Shown here piece after piece: positions 9,675-17,781 of a stretch of DNA of 64,000 bases. The notes beneath the pieces were generated by a model. The model was not told where the DNA came from. It ran no database searches and saw only the letters and a list, made by a program, of their open reading frames with translations. Position 1 is the stretch's first letter. Every line of letters begins with the position of its first letter. The translations under genes were made by a program, and so were the position numbers. This DNA is from Microbacterium sp. Root553 (GTDB lineage: Bacteria; Actinomycetota; Actinomycetes; Actinomycetales; Microbacteriaceae), in assembly GCF_001426995.1 (NCBI RefSeq), contig NZ_LMFY01000001.1, forward strand, positions 1,798,496-1,862,495, written 5' to 3'.

Positions 9675-10217
9675 GTGACCACGCCGCCTTTCCCCACGCC
9701 CACCGCCGCCGAGCTCGCCGTGGTCTCGGCCCAGCTCGGCAGGACCGCTCGCGGCGTGGTGGGCATCGCCGCGCGCTGCGTGTGCGGCAACCCGACGGTC
9801 GTCGCGACGACGCCTCGGCTGCCGGACGGCTCGCCCTTCCCCACGTTCTACTACCTGACGCATCCGGCGGCGACGGCGGCGATGTCGACGCTCGAGGCGA
9901 CGCAGGTCATGCCCGAGCTCGCCGCCCTGCTCGCGGATGACGAGGATGTCGCGGCCGCCTACCTGGAGGCGCACCGGTCGTACCTGCGCGACCGGAACGG
10001 TTTCGGCGAGGTCGACGAGATCTCCGGCATCTCGGCCGGTGGCATGCCCACGCGTGTCAAATGCCTGCATGCTCTGGCCGGACACGCCCTCGCGGCGGGT
10101 CCCGGCGTGAACCCGATCGGTGACGCGGCGCTCGAACGCTCCAGCTGGTCACCCGATCGGTGCCGGTGCGACGAGCCCGGCGCCGCCCTGCGCGGCGCCG
10201 AGGCATCATCCGCATGA
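9675..10217 (+). CDS. DUF501 family protein
   Basis: A 180-residue conserved protein of unknown function, common between enolase/ftsB and ppx in actinobacteria. Recognisable parts are the N-terminal LGRTARGVVGIAARCVCGNPTVV with a Cys pair, FPTFYYLTHPAA, and the C-terminal GMPTRVKCLHALAGHALAAGPGVNPIGD, where another Cys and two His lie. Cys/His spacing suggests metal binding. The stop overlaps the S8 protease start (ATGA). No membrane segment. Confidence 0.9.
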   Translation: MTTPPFPTPTAAELAVVSAQLGRTARGVVGIAARCVCGNPTVVATTPRLPDGSPFPTFYYLTHPAATAAMSTLEATQVMPELAALLADDEDVAAAYLEAHRSYLRDRNGFGEVDEISGISAGGMPTRVKCLHALAGHALAAGPGVNPIGDAALERSSWSPDRCRCDEPGAALRGAEASSA

Positions 10218-11506
10218 CGGCGCGTCGGATGCTGCGCAGCGGCGTCGTGCTCGCGACGATCGTGGCATCCGTCCTCCTCCTCGGCGCGGCGGCCACCCCG
10301 CCTCCGGTGCCGGACGACCCCGCCGATCCGGTGCGCGCGTCCGAGTACTGGCTCGACGGCGCCCGCATCCGTGACGCGTGGCAGACCACTCGCGGCGACG
10401 GCGTGACGATCGCGGTCATCGACACCGGGATCGGCAAGGTCCCGGGGGTGTTCGACGGCGCGGTCACCGACGGTACCGACGTGTCGGGCACCGGCTCGCC
10501 GGACGGCCGCACCCCCGTCGGCGCGATCGACGGCAACCACGGTTCATGGGTGGCCTCGCTCGCGGCAGGGCGCGGTGCCGCCGACGGCAAGGGGATGATC
10601 GGCGTCGCCCCCGAGGCCGATCTGCTGTCGATCTCGGTCGGCTTCGGCGCGGCCGCGGCAGTGCCCTTCACCGAGCAGGTCGCCAAGGCGATGCGCTGGG
10701 CGGTCGACAACGGCGCCGACATCATCAACCTCTCCTTCACCACCAACACGCTCGACTGGGACAAGAGCTGGGACGACGCGTTCCTCTACGCCTTCGAGCA
10801 CGATGTGGTGGTGGTCGTCGCGGCCGGCAACCGGGGGAGCGGCACCGACATCATCGGCGCCCCGGCCACGATCCCGGGCGTGCTCACCGTCGGCGGAGTC
10901 GATCAGACCGGGACCGCCAGCCTCGAGGCGTCGACCCAGGGCATCACGATCGGCATCGCCGCTCCGAGCGAAGGGCTGCTCGGCGTCTCGGCCGACGGCA
11001 CGGTGGTCTCGTGGCGGGGCACCAGCGGCGCGGCGCCGATCGTGGCGGGGATCGCGGCGCTGATCCGGTCGGCGCACCCCGATCTCGATGCGGCCAACGT
11101 GATCAACAGGATCATAAAGACGGCCATCCCCGTCGAGGGGATGTCGAAGACTCCGGATCCCCTGTACGGCTACGGTCTCATCGACGCGGAGGCGGCCCTG
11201 AACACCGATCTGCCGTCGGTCGCCGAGAATCCCATGGGCGACCTCGCCGAGTGGGTCCGTCTGTATCGCCGAGCCGAGACCGTTCCTCAGCCGGTGCCCA
11301 CCGCGACGCCGGTGACGGTGCCGCCGCTGCCCGATGCCGATGCGCCGACAGAGGCCGGTTCACCGCTGCTTCCCAGCGCTGAATCGCTGCGCTACGGTAC
11401 CCTGCCGCTCATCGCGCTCACAGTCCCTGGTATCCTGATAGCGCTTGGCGTCACCGCAGCTGCCCGGCGTATCCGCTCGGCGCGCATTCGCACGCCACAT
11501 TCCTGA
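10214..11506 (+). CDS. S8 (subtilisin-like) serine protease, mycosin type, membrane-anchored
   Basis: A 430-residue exported protease. An N-terminal signal segment (LRSGVVLATIVASVLLLGAA) leads into a catalytic domain with Asp70 (AVIDTGIG), His109 (DGNHGSWVASL), oxyanion Asn206 (VAAGN) and Ser271 (GTSGAAP). A Pro-rich linker follows, then a C-terminal membrane helix (LPLIALTVPGILIALGVTAA) and a basic cytoplasmic tail. This signal/protease/TM plan is that of mycosins (MycP), but no type VII secretion genes are present here. ATG 10214 overlaps the DUF501 stop. Confidence 0.9.
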   Translation: MTARRMLRSGVVLATIVASVLLLGAAATPPPVPDDPADPVRASEYWLDGARIRDAWQTTRGDGVTIAVIDTGIGKVPGVFDGAVTDGTDVSGTGSPDGRTPVGAIDGNHGSWVASLAAGRGAADGKGMIGVAPEADLLSISVGFGAAAAVPFTEQVAKAMRWAVDNGADIINLSFTTNTLDWDKSWDDAFLYAFEHDVVVVVAAGNRGSGTDIIGAPATIPGVLTVGGVDQTGTASLEASTQGITIGIAAPSEGLLGVSADGTVVSWRGTSGAAPIVAGIAALIRSAHPDLDAANVINRIIKTAIPVEGMSKTPDPLYGYGLIDAEAALNTDLPSVAENPMGDLAEWVRLYRRAETVPQPVPTATPVTVPPLPDADAPTEAGSPLLPSAESLRYGTLPLIALTVPGILIALGVTAAARRIRSARIRTPHS

Positions 11507-11527
11507 CTCCCGAGGAGTTGTCCCCCT

Positions 11528-13072
11528 GTGCCTCAGAACAGCACTGTGCCCAAGATTCTGATCGTCGGTGGAGGCTACGCCGGCTTCTACACGGCGTGGA
11601 AGCTGGAGAAGCACCTTCGCAAGGGTGAAGCAGACGTCACCATGGTCGACCCGCTGCCGTACATGACGTACCAGCCCTTCCTTCCCGAGGTGGCCGCCGG
11701 CTCGATCGAGGCCCGCCACTCGGTGGTCGCCCACCGTCGCCACCTGAAGCGCACGAACGTGCTCACCGCCAAGGTGACGAACATCAACCACGCCGACAAG
11801 GTCGCCACGATCACCCCTCCGCTGGGTGAGCCGTACGAGTTCGCGTACGACCAGATCGTCGTCACGGCGGGTGCCGTCTCCCGCACGTTCCCGATCCCGG
11901 GAATCGCCGACAACGCGATCGGGCTGAAGACCATCGAAGAGGCTGTCGCCATCCGCGACCGCGTCATGTCGAACTTCGACAAGGCGTCCTCGCTGCCCGC
12001 CGGCCCCGAGCGCGACCGTCTGCTGACCGTCGTGGTCGTCGGCGGCGGCTTCGCCGGCATCGAGGTGTTCGCCGAGCTGCGCTCGCTCGCCTCGTCGCTG
12101 GTGAGCAAGTACCCGCAGCTGCGCTTCGAGGACACCCACTTCCACCTGATCGAGGCGATGGGGCGCATCATGCCCGAGGTCTCGCTGCAGACGAGCGAGT
12201 GGGTGCTCAAGGACCTCGCGAAGCGCGGCGCCAACGTGCACCTCGACACCCAGCTCACCAGTGCCGTCGACGGCAACGTCGAGCTCTCCACCGGTGAGGT
12301 CATCCCTACCGATGTCATCGTCTGGACCGCCGGTGTCATGGCGAACCCGACCGTCGTCCGCGGCGGTGACCTGCCGGTCGAGGAGCGTGGTCGCATCCAG
12401 ACCCGCGCCGACCTCCGCGTGGGCACCCCCGAGGCGTTCGTCCCCGGAGCCTGGGCCGCCGGTGACGTGTCGGCCGTCCCCGACCTCTCGGGTGGTGGCG
12501 TCGGCGGCTTCTGCGTCCCCAACGCCCAGCACGCCGTGCGTCAGGCGAAGCTGCTCGCGAAGAACCTCGTCGCCGTGCTGCGCGGTGAGGACCCCAAGGA
12601 GTACTTCCACAAGAACCTCGGTGCCGTCGCGGGTCTCGGCCTCTACAACGGTGTCTTCCAGTCCGGCAAGATCGCGCTCAAGGGCTTCGTCGCCTGGGTC
12701 GCGCACCGTGGCTACCACGGCCTCGCGATGCCCACGTGGGAGCGCAAGTTCCGCGTGGTCTGGGGCTGGTGGAACAACCTGTGGCTCGGTCGCGACCTGG
12801 TGAACCTCGAGACGGTGCAGAACCCGCGCTACGTGTTCGAGGAGTTCGCCGCCCGTCCGCGTCCGGCCGCCGACGCCCCCGCCGCTCCTGCGGCGAAGGC
12901 CGCCGAGCCGAAGGCCGCCGAGCCGAAGGCCGCCGAGAAGGCTCCTGCAGCGAAGGCTCCCGCCGCGAAGAAGGCCGCAGCGAAGAAGGCTCCGGCCGAG
13001 AAGGCTCCGGCTCCTGCCACGACCGACCCGGCCGAGCACGCCGAGGTGACCGAGAAGGCCGCCGCCAAGTAA
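11528..13072 (+). CDS. ndh: type II NADH dehydrogenase (NDH-2), FAD-dependent
   Basis: A 514-residue respiratory NADH:quinone oxidoreductase without proton pumping. The FAD Rossmann motif is ILIVGGGYAGFYTAW (residues 9-23), a second nucleotide-binding motif VVVVGGGFAGIEVF binds NADH, and AWAAGDVSAVP is the second FAD motif. The last 65 residues are an Ala/Pro/Lys/Glu low-complexity tail of repeated AAEPK and KAPA units, absent from ordinary NDH-2. It is possibly a disordered membrane-surface or partner-binding tail. GTG start 15 nt after GAGGAG. A strong hairpin terminator follows. Confidence 0.93.
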   Translation: MPQNSTVPKILIVGGGYAGFYTAWKLEKHLRKGEADVTMVDPLPYMTYQPFLPEVAAGSIEARHSVVAHRRHLKRTNVLTAKVTNINHADKVATITPPLGEPYEFAYDQIVVTAGAVSRTFPIPGIADNAIGLKTIEEAVAIRDRVMSNFDKASSLPAGPERDRLLTVVVVGGGFAGIEVFAELRSLASSLVSKYPQLRFEDTHFHLIEAMGRIMPEVSLQTSEWVLKDLAKRGANVHLDTQLTSAVDGNVELSTGEVIPTDVIVWTAGVMANPTVVRGGDLPVEERGRIQTRADLRVGTPEAFVPGAWAAGDVSAVPDLSGGGVGGFCVPNAQHAVRQAKLLAKNLVAVLRGEDPKEYFHKNLGAVAGLGLYNGVFQSGKIALKGFVAWVAHRGYHGLAMPTWERKFRVVWGWWNNLWLGRDLVNLETVQNPRYVFEEFAARPRPAADAPAAPAAKAAEPKAAEPKAAEKAPAAKAPAAKKAAAKKAPAEKAPAPATTDPAEHAEVTEKAAAK

Positions 13073-13085
13073 TCGATCCGTCGGC

Positions 13086-13124
13086 ACGAACGGCCCCGCG
13101 CGACTCCGCGCCGGGGCCGTTCGT
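13086..13124 (+). terminator. rho-independent-type hairpin after ndh
   Basis: ACGAACGGCCCCG...CGGGGCCGTTCGT forms an 18-bp stem with one bulged G around an ACTC loop, 14 bp after the ndh stop. No long U tract, which is usual for actinobacterial terminators. Confidence 0.75.
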
Positions 13125-13188
13125 CGTCTCCCGCCCGGTGGTGCATTCGCACACGATTCATAGGTGACCCCGCTACCGTCGAGATCAG

Positions 13189-13280
13189 CAAGGGGAGTAC
13201 TCCCGTCTGCGGTGGAGTCGTCATTACGGGCATGAAGTCGTGCCCCGGCCCACCGGCCCCTCGGGGTGGAGGAGACCTGG
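13189..13280 (+). promoter_or_regulatory. yybP-ykoY (manganese) riboswitch candidate
   Basis: The region holds the conserved parts of this RNA class in order: AAGGGGAGTACTCCC at 13189-13204, GTCGTCATTACGG at 13217-13229 and GGAGGAGACCT at 13268-13278. GC-rich helices lie between them (e.g. GCCCCGG and CCACCGG...CGGGGTGG). The 5' AGG can pair with the 3' CCT to close P1. A GTCCGT-ATCC-ACGGAC hairpin at 13281-13296 could be the expression platform. It lies about 95 nt before the 281-residue gene. yybP-ykoY RNAs bind Mn2+ and usually precede exporters such as MntP, TerC or P-type ATPases. Confidence 0.7.
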
Positions 13281-13374
13281 CGTCCGTATCCACGGACGGC
13301 CATGGCATCCCCTCATCGCCTTCACCGCGTCGAGACTCCGTGGCTGTCCCCTCGCCACCGAAGGAACCACGACC

Positions 13375-14220
13375 ATGGCAAAGTTCTCCCGTCTGATCGG
13401 TCTCGCCGCGAAAGCGATCGAGTCGCACGTCTCCTCCGACCGGGGAGGTCAGGCCGCGCCGGGGTCTCCGGCCCGGCCGTCCGCCCATCCGGCTCCCCAG
13501 GGCTATGCGCCTCCGGCTGCCCAGGGGTATGCGTCTCCGGCACCGCGCGGCGCGCGCGGGTCCTCGTCGGTCTCGGACGCCGATCGTGCGGCGATCGCCC
13601 GCTATGACTATCTCCTGCAGACCGCCGATCCGCACCGCATCGAGCAGATGCATCGCGAGGCATTCGATCGCCTCACACCGGCGCAGCGCGCGCAGGTGCA
13701 GGAGCGCATGCAGGCCGAGCTCGCCCCCGGCGAGCGCCCGTCCTCGGCATCGTCTCACGACCTCGCCAGAGCCGCAGGGCGCACCGAGGCGGCGGCTCCG
13801 GGGCGGATGCGGTCGCTGCTCTCCCGAGTGCGCGGCGGCGGTGGGGCCGGGGCAGGCCGGGTCGGCGGCATGGCGGTCGGCGGCATGGCGGTCGGCGGCG
13901 CGGCGGTCGGCGTCCTCGGAGCCGTCGCCGGGGGAGCGGTGCTGAGCTCGGTGGCCGGTCCGCTGCTCGAGCAGGCCGCGGGTCTCGGTGTCGACTTCGA
14001 CGCGCTGGCGCAGGGGCTCGACGTCGAATCGCTCATGCAGGGCGTCGACCTGGAGGGGCTCGCCGGCGGAGTGGACGTCGAAGGGATCGGCGGCGCGGCC
14101 GAGGGGCTGCTCGGATCCGCGGGGGAGACGGTCTCGGGCCTCGGCGAGACCGCGAGCGGGTGGGGTGAGCGTCTGGGAGACCTCGGCATCCCCGGCATCC
14201 GCGATCTCTTCGGCCGATGA
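13375..14220 (+). CDS. Ala/Gly-rich protein under a Mn2+-type riboswitch
   Basis: A 281-residue protein I do not recognise by function. The N-terminus is MAKFSRLIGLAAKAIESH, then a Pro/Ala-rich linker with three GYA repeats. A compact conserved-looking helical domain follows (about residues 65-140: YDYLLQTADPHRIEQMHREAFDRLTPAQRAQVQERM). Then comes a Gly/Ala hydrophobic stretch (GGMAVGG repeats, AVGVLGAVAGGAVLSSVAGPLL, about 155-200) and an acidic Gly-rich tail with VDLEGLAGGVDVEG repeats. The hydrophobic stretch could insert in a membrane. ATG 13375 has GAAGGAACC upstream. Homologues in this group may be labelled cation-transporting ATPase from their riboswitch context, but no P-type ATPase motif (DKTG) is present. 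Confidence 0.8.
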   Translation: MAKFSRLIGLAAKAIESHVSSDRGGQAAPGSPARPSAHPAPQGYAPPAAQGYASPAPRGARGSSSVSDADRAAIARYDYLLQTADPHRIEQMHREAFDRLTPAQRAQVQERMQAELAPGERPSSASSHDLARAAGRTEAAAPGRMRSLLSRVRGGGGAGAGRVGGMAVGGMAVGGAAVGVLGAVAGGAVLSSVAGPLLEQAAGLGVDFDALAQGLDVESLMQGVDLEGLAGGVDVEGIGGAAEGLLGSAGETVSGLGETASGWGERLGDLGIPGIRDLFGR

Positions 14221-14300
14221 GCTGCGCACCGAACGCTCAGGGTCGCCGCATCGGCCTCGCCTAGCATGGGCGCACAGCCACAGACAGAGACGAGCCCGTC

Positions 14301-15002
14301 ATGAGCCCCGCCACTGCCATCGCGAACACGGCCGATCACGGCTTCACCGGTCTGACCGGGTTCGCGGCCGACATCCTCACCGCCCTGGGAGACGTCGGTG
14401 TCGGCGTCCTCGTTTTCATCGAGGTGCTGATCCCCCCGATACCGAGTGAGGTCATCCTGCCGTTCGCCGGCTACCTCAGCCAGAGCGGGGACCTCCACCT
14501 CGGGTGGCTGATCTTCTGGAGCACGCTCGCGTCATGGATCGGCGCCCTGCTGCTGTACGCCCTGGGCAGGGCCATCGGGATGGAGCGCACGGTGCGCCTG
14601 CTCGCCGCCACGCGCCTGGTCAGCAGGACCGACCTCGAGCGCGGTGCCCACTGGTTCGCGCGCAGCGGCGGGTGGACCGTCCTGGTCGGGCGGATGGTGC
14701 CGGGCGTGCGCTCGCTCATCTCGATCCCCGCGGGGGCGTCGCGCATGGGCCTGGTCAGATTCAGCGCCTACACGATCATCGGCAGCGGGGCGTGGAACGC
14801 GATGCTCATCGGTGTGGGAGCGGCACTGGGGACCCAGCACGAGAGGCTGGAGCACTATCTCGGCTACCTCGACTACGCCGTCTACACGGCCATCGCGGTG
14901 GCGCTGCTCGTGCTGGTGATCCGGAGGGTGCGCGAGGCGCGCACCCCGCGGTCGCGGTCCGCGAGGGCGGATGCCGCCGCCATCGACGGCATGGCGGACT
15001 GA
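14301..15002 (+). CDS. DedA-family membrane protein
   Basis: A 233-residue integral membrane protein of the DedA/VTT family, whose members take part in lipid scrambling and envelope homeostasis. Family marks: the re-entrant region FIEVLIPPIPSEVILPFAGYLSQSG, GALLLYALGRAIG, and the conserved FARSGGWTVLVGRMVPGVRSLISIPAG (the F/Y...G.R..PG.R pattern), then a final helix LDYAVYTAIAVALLVLVI. A TAGCAT box lies about 40 nt upstream. It is the last chromosomal gene before attL of the integrated element. Confidence 0.92.
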   Translation: MSPATAIANTADHGFTGLTGFAADILTALGDVGVGVLVFIEVLIPPIPSEVILPFAGYLSQSGDLHLGWLIFWSTLASWIGALLLYALGRAIGMERTVRLLAATRLVSRTDLERGAHWFARSGGWTVLVGRMVPGVRSLISIPAGASRMGLVRFSAYTIIGSGAWNAMLIGVGAALGTQHERLEHYLGYLDYAVYTAIAVALLVLVIRRVREARTPRSRSARADAAAIDGMAD

Positions 15003-15019
15003 CGGGGCGGATGCCGGGG

Positions 15020-15064
15020 GTGCCCCCGCTGGGACTCGAACCCAGACTGAAGCGATTTTAAGTC
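15020..15064. repeat. attL: 45-bp copy of the tRNA-Leu 3' half
   Basis: Identical over 45 bp to 24600-24644, which spans the anticodon stem/loop to the 3' end of tRNA-Leu(UAA). The flanking bases differ on both sides. The 5' half of the tRNA is missing, so this is not a functional tRNA but the displaced original 3' end left by integration. Confidence 0.92.
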
Positions 15065-15162
15065 TGTTCAGGCCGGTTCTAGGGGGTGCTGCGTGGTCCT
15101 CTGAATGTCCCTCCCGACCAGGAAAAATGTGGTGATGCGTCCCAAGTGTGTACCTCCATCGT

Positions 15163-15193
15163 TGTCACTGGTTAGTGACACGGGTGTGACACG
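15163..15193. repeat. integrase arm-site candidates, left end
   Basis: TGTCACT-GGTT-AGTGACA (15163-15180) is a perfect inverted repeat, and GTGACACG recurs at 15175-15182 and 15186-15193. GTGACA also occurs twice at the right end (24509 and 24530). Tyrosine integrases bind repeated arm sites flanking the att core, so these may be them. Otherwise I see no gene in 15065-15334. Confidence 0.4.
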
Positions 15194-15334
15194 ACTCCCA
15201 ACGCGCCCCCCGGGGTTGCGATTTCGTCCAGGAGCGATTCCAGAGTGACGCTGTGCGTACTTGCGACTGCGCGCTAGCAGGGCGCATTCGGTATCACGCA
15301 TCCACCCACCTACGAGGGTCGGGTCGCCGCGTTT

Positions 15335-15724
15335 CTATCCGGTGACGACGAAGATCTCGACGGTGCCGTCCTTCGCGTGTCGGGCGAGCCCCGGGACACC
15401 GACCATGTACGGGGAGTCCCCTGTGTTCATCGTCCGCACGACCTTTTCCCAGTACGGCGTCTCTGGCGTGGCATGCGCAAGGATTACGCCGCCGAGGTCT
15501 CGCGGTATCGAACTCAACGTGATCACGACCGTACGAGCGTCGATGACGCTCATCGAGATGTGATGACCGCTCGCCGAACCCTCACCGATCACAAGAGTGC
15601 CCGCCTTCGGAAGGTGCCGGTTGATGCCGGAGGAGCTGATCCCTTCACCTGACAAGGCGAGAGTGAACCCGATGCTGGAGTCACCGAAGCTGATCGGAAC
15701 CGTCTTTCGCTTGCGTCCGAACAA
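15335..15724 (-). CDS. hypothetical protein at the left end of the element
   Basis: A 129-residue protein with no family I can name. It starts at TTG 15724, preceded by GAGAGG about 10 nt upstream on the minus strand; no better start is in frame. It looks beta-rich and compact: basic N-terminus MFGRKRKTVPI, then alternating hydrophobic strands (GTLVIGEGSASGHHISMSVIDARTVVITL) and a C-terminal DGTVEIFVVTG. No membrane segment or signal peptide. As an edge gene of the element it is probably cargo. Confidence 0.55.
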   Translation of the reverse strand: MFGRKRKTVPISFGDSSIGFTLALSGEGISSSGINRHLPKAGTLVIGEGSASGHHISMSVIDARTVVITLSSIPRDLGGVILAHATPETPYWEKVVRTMNTGDSPYMVGVPGLARHAKDGTVEIFVVTG

Positions 15725-15920
15725 TGTGGTCCATCCTCTCGGAGCAGCTTGGGCTGGGCGTCAGGATACTAGGAAGTCGAGACGCTGCACAGTCCTCGGC
15801 GGGTGGTGGGGCGTCCTTCGCGTGCCGAAGAACGGGACGTCTCCAGTTTGGCCGTGCTGTTTCCGCTCGACGAGCGACCTGTTTCAACGATTCCTGAGAG
15901 GGTCTGCCATAATCGCGAGC

Positions 15921-16484
15921 ATGCTGCCTCAGTTGGACTCGACGACGGGACTTCTGCCGTTAGGACGACACCACGTGTCTCTAGCTGCGGTTAAGGCGCA
16001 GTTCGTCGATGCTGCGATGTTCGCATCGTCGGTCAACCGCGGCGTGATCTGGGACAACTTCGAGGATCTGGTTGCTGAACTTCAGAGGATCCTCCCGGTG
16101 GCGTACGTCTGGATCGCGGGTTCGTTCATCACGAACAAGCCCGAACCGGATGACCTCGACCTAGTCTTCTGGTGTGAAGACCGCTTCGTTCAAGCAGTGT
16201 CCGACCCCCGGGACATGATGATGCTTCAGGTGATAGCTCAGAATCAGCTTCGGCAGGCGACCGGGCTACGTCTCGATACGCGAATCGCTCACTGGCACGT
16301 TCACGCCGAGGCCGCCTCGAAACGTACACCTGCACACGATGCATATGTTTCGGCGAGGGGGTATTGGGATGATTTCTGGCTTCGGCGACGTAGCGGGGCG
16401 AAGACTGACCCTCCAGTACGGTCTGATGCTCTTCCACGAGCGGGCTATCTCGAAATCATGTTGGATGGCGTAGATGTCCTTTGA
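15921..16484 (+). CDS. nucleotidyltransferase-fold protein (DUF6932-like)
   Basis: A 187-residue protein with the signature of minimal (MNT/pol-beta fold) nucleotidyltransferases. GSF begins at residue 67, followed by Asp78-Leu-Asp80 (GSFITNKPEPDDLDLVF), with a probable third acid in LRLDTRI (Asp119). It therefore keeps the catalytic triad pattern. A CATAAT box lies 7 nt before ATG 15921, a possible leaderless start. Its last 11 bp overlap the next gene, so the two are translated together. Such enzymes modify proteins, tRNA or nucleotides in toxin-antitoxin and antiphage modules; the substrate here is unknown. Confidence 0.65.
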   Translation: MLPQLDSTTGLLPLGRHHVSLAAVKAQFVDAAMFASSVNRGVIWDNFEDLVAELQRILPVAYVWIAGSFITNKPEPDDLDLVFWCEDRFVQAVSDPRDMMMLQVIAQNQLRQATGLRLDTRIAHWHVHAEAASKRTPAHDAYVSARGYWDDFWLRRRSGAKTDPPVRSDALPRAGYLEIMLDGVDVL

Positions 16485-17415
16485 TTGGAACTCCTACCGT
16501 GAAGGTCTGAACCCCGACGATCTGATCTGGGACAGTCCGACCGATCTGGCGCGCTTGAGCATGAGCACCTTCATCGCCGAACAGTCGCCTGTGCGCCGCG
16601 ATTCCTCAAGCGGCTACTTGCGTCTCCTTGGTCCTGGAGTCCACGGGCACAGCGCATCGCTGACTCATGTAGCGGGCGTGATGACGCAGTTCCAGCGACT
16701 CGTTCTCGCGTCGGGACTCGCACTCGCCGGATGGAAAACGTCCCGAGGGCGTGCGCCCGCAGATGTTGTTGCGCGCACCAAGCTCCTCTTGGATGGATCG
16801 GCGGCACCTGGCAGCCTGGTCTTGCAGATGGTTCCGGCCGCTCTTCCTGCCGAGGAAATCATGCCCAGCGGCCAGGGGGAGTTTTTCCGAGAGGACGATA
16901 ACCAAGTCGTCGATAACGCGATGGCTCGGTCCATCGATCTCCTCAACCTTGGTAAGGCGACGGGGCCGGATGCTGACTCGTCCCCATTCCTGACGGAGGT
17001 GAAGGCGTCTGGGCCGCGCGTGGCTGCTGCGTTGCGCGACTTCTCAAAGGACCTAGCTAGTAGCGGGTTCGAAGCGGATATCCTCTGGGCTCAGCCTCGC
17101 GTTAAGCCGAGACGCTCACGCTTGTCGGTGGGTGAGCTCTCGAATGTTGCCGCCCTCGTTGCGTCTCGTGAGTTGGAGAAAGAGCCGGTGACGTTGGAGG
17201 GGGTGCTTCGAACCGTAAGTGACATCGGCCCACTCAAACTGGAGATAGCTCCGGGGGAGTACGAAGACATTTCGGCGAAGAATATTCCGGGTTCCGTGAT
17301 TGCCGGTCTCAACGTTGGTGATCGCGTGAAGGTCCTTGCTGATGTCACTGAGGAAGTTTCCGCTGGAGGCGAGTCCAAGGTGAAGTACCGAGCCACCCAG
17401 GTGACCGTCCTCTAG
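16474..17415 (+). CDS. partner of the nucleotidyltransferase, unknown family
   Basis: A 313-residue soluble protein, overlapping the nucleotidyltransferase gene by 11 bp. The N-terminal half is mixed and helical (HVAGVMTQFQRLVLASGLALAGW, then STFIAEQSP and ARTKLLLDG). The C-terminal 75 residues are beta-rich (VTLEGVLRTVSDIGPLKLEIAPG...NVGDRVKVLADVTEE...KVKYRATQVTVL), like an OB- or barrel-type ligand domain. No catalytic motif, transmembrane helix or HEPN signature (Rx4-6H) is evident. Third codon positions are less GC-rich than in the flanks, indicating transfer. Probably the effector, sensor or antitoxin half of a two-gene cargo module. Confidence 0.6.
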   Translation: MSFDWNSYREGLNPDDLIWDSPTDLARLSMSTFIAEQSPVRRDSSSGYLRLLGPGVHGHSASLTHVAGVMTQFQRLVLASGLALAGWKTSRGRAPADVVARTKLLLDGSAAPGSLVLQMVPAALPAEEIMPSGQGEFFREDDNQVVDNAMARSIDLLNLGKATGPDADSSPFLTEVKASGPRVAAALRDFSKDLASSGFEADILWAQPRVKPRRSRLSVGELSNVAALVASRELEKEPVTLEGVLRTVSDIGPLKLEIAPGEYEDISAKNIPGSVIAGLNVGDRVKVLADVTEEVSAGGESKVKYRATQVTVL

Positions 17416-17699
17416 GACCCGTCGGAATCGTTGCGGGCGGGGTGGTGCAAGGGGGCGAGAAGGTCGCCGAGATCGGTGTCGAACGCCTGCGCAATCCGGT
17501 ACCAAGTGGTCAGTGTGCCGGTGGTAGCTGGTTTCTCTGGGTTTCGGCGAGGGCTACCGCTCTCTAGCGTGACTAGCGTGCTCCGTCCGACGCCGGATCG
17601 TGCAGCGAGTTCGTCGTAGCTCCAGCCGCGTTCGTGACGTAGGCGGGCGAGATGAAGACGCAGAGCGTCGAAGTTCGGGTCGTCGTCAGCATGAGGCAC
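17412..17699 (-). CDS. XRE-family HTH regulator
   Basis: A 95-residue Cro/CI-type DNA-binding protein. The HTH occupies about residues 12-70 (LRLHLARLRHERGWSYDELAARSGVGRSTLVTLESG...WYRIAQAFDTDLGDLLAPL). It starts at GTG 17699 and converges on the cargo pair, its stop overlapping the end of the 313-residue gene by 4 bp. It is divergent from the DUF2510 protein, and a 14-bp-arm palindrome lies between them, probably its operator. It may be the element's maintenance repressor or the regulator of the cargo. Confidence 0.85.
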   Translation of the reverse strand: MPHADDDPNFDALRLHLARLRHERGWSYDELAARSGVGRSTLVTLESGSPRRNPEKPATTGTLTTWYRIAQAFDTDLGDLLAPLHHPARNDSDGS

Positions 17700-17735
17700 T
17701 CTGCAAGCTCAGTCGCGGAACGCTTGCAGTAGGTT

Positions 17736-17767
17736 ATGGCTATCCATCACAACTGATGGTTAGCCAT
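17736..17767. promoter_or_regulatory. operator candidate, 14-bp inverted repeat
   Basis: ATGGCTATCCATCA-CAAC-TGATGGTTAGCCAT matches in 13 of 14 positions. It lies between the divergent XRE gene (17699) and the DUF2510 gene (17782), where a Cro/CI-type regulator would bind. Binding is inferred. Confidence 0.6.
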
Positions 17768-17781
17768 CCTGAAAGGGCGAG

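Noticed and set aside
10214..11506. Part of a type VII (ESX) secretion locus because of the mycosin-like protease
   Set aside because: No EccB/C/D/E, WXG100 or related genes nearby; the protease stands alone with DUF501 and ftsB-like genes.
15020..15064. A second tRNA-Leu gene
   Set aside because: Only the 3' half is present; no acceptor 5' strand or D arm. It is the displaced att copy.
15921..17415. Classical MNT/HEPN toxin-antitoxin pair
   Set aside because: The partner is too long and lacks the Rx4-6H HEPN motif.
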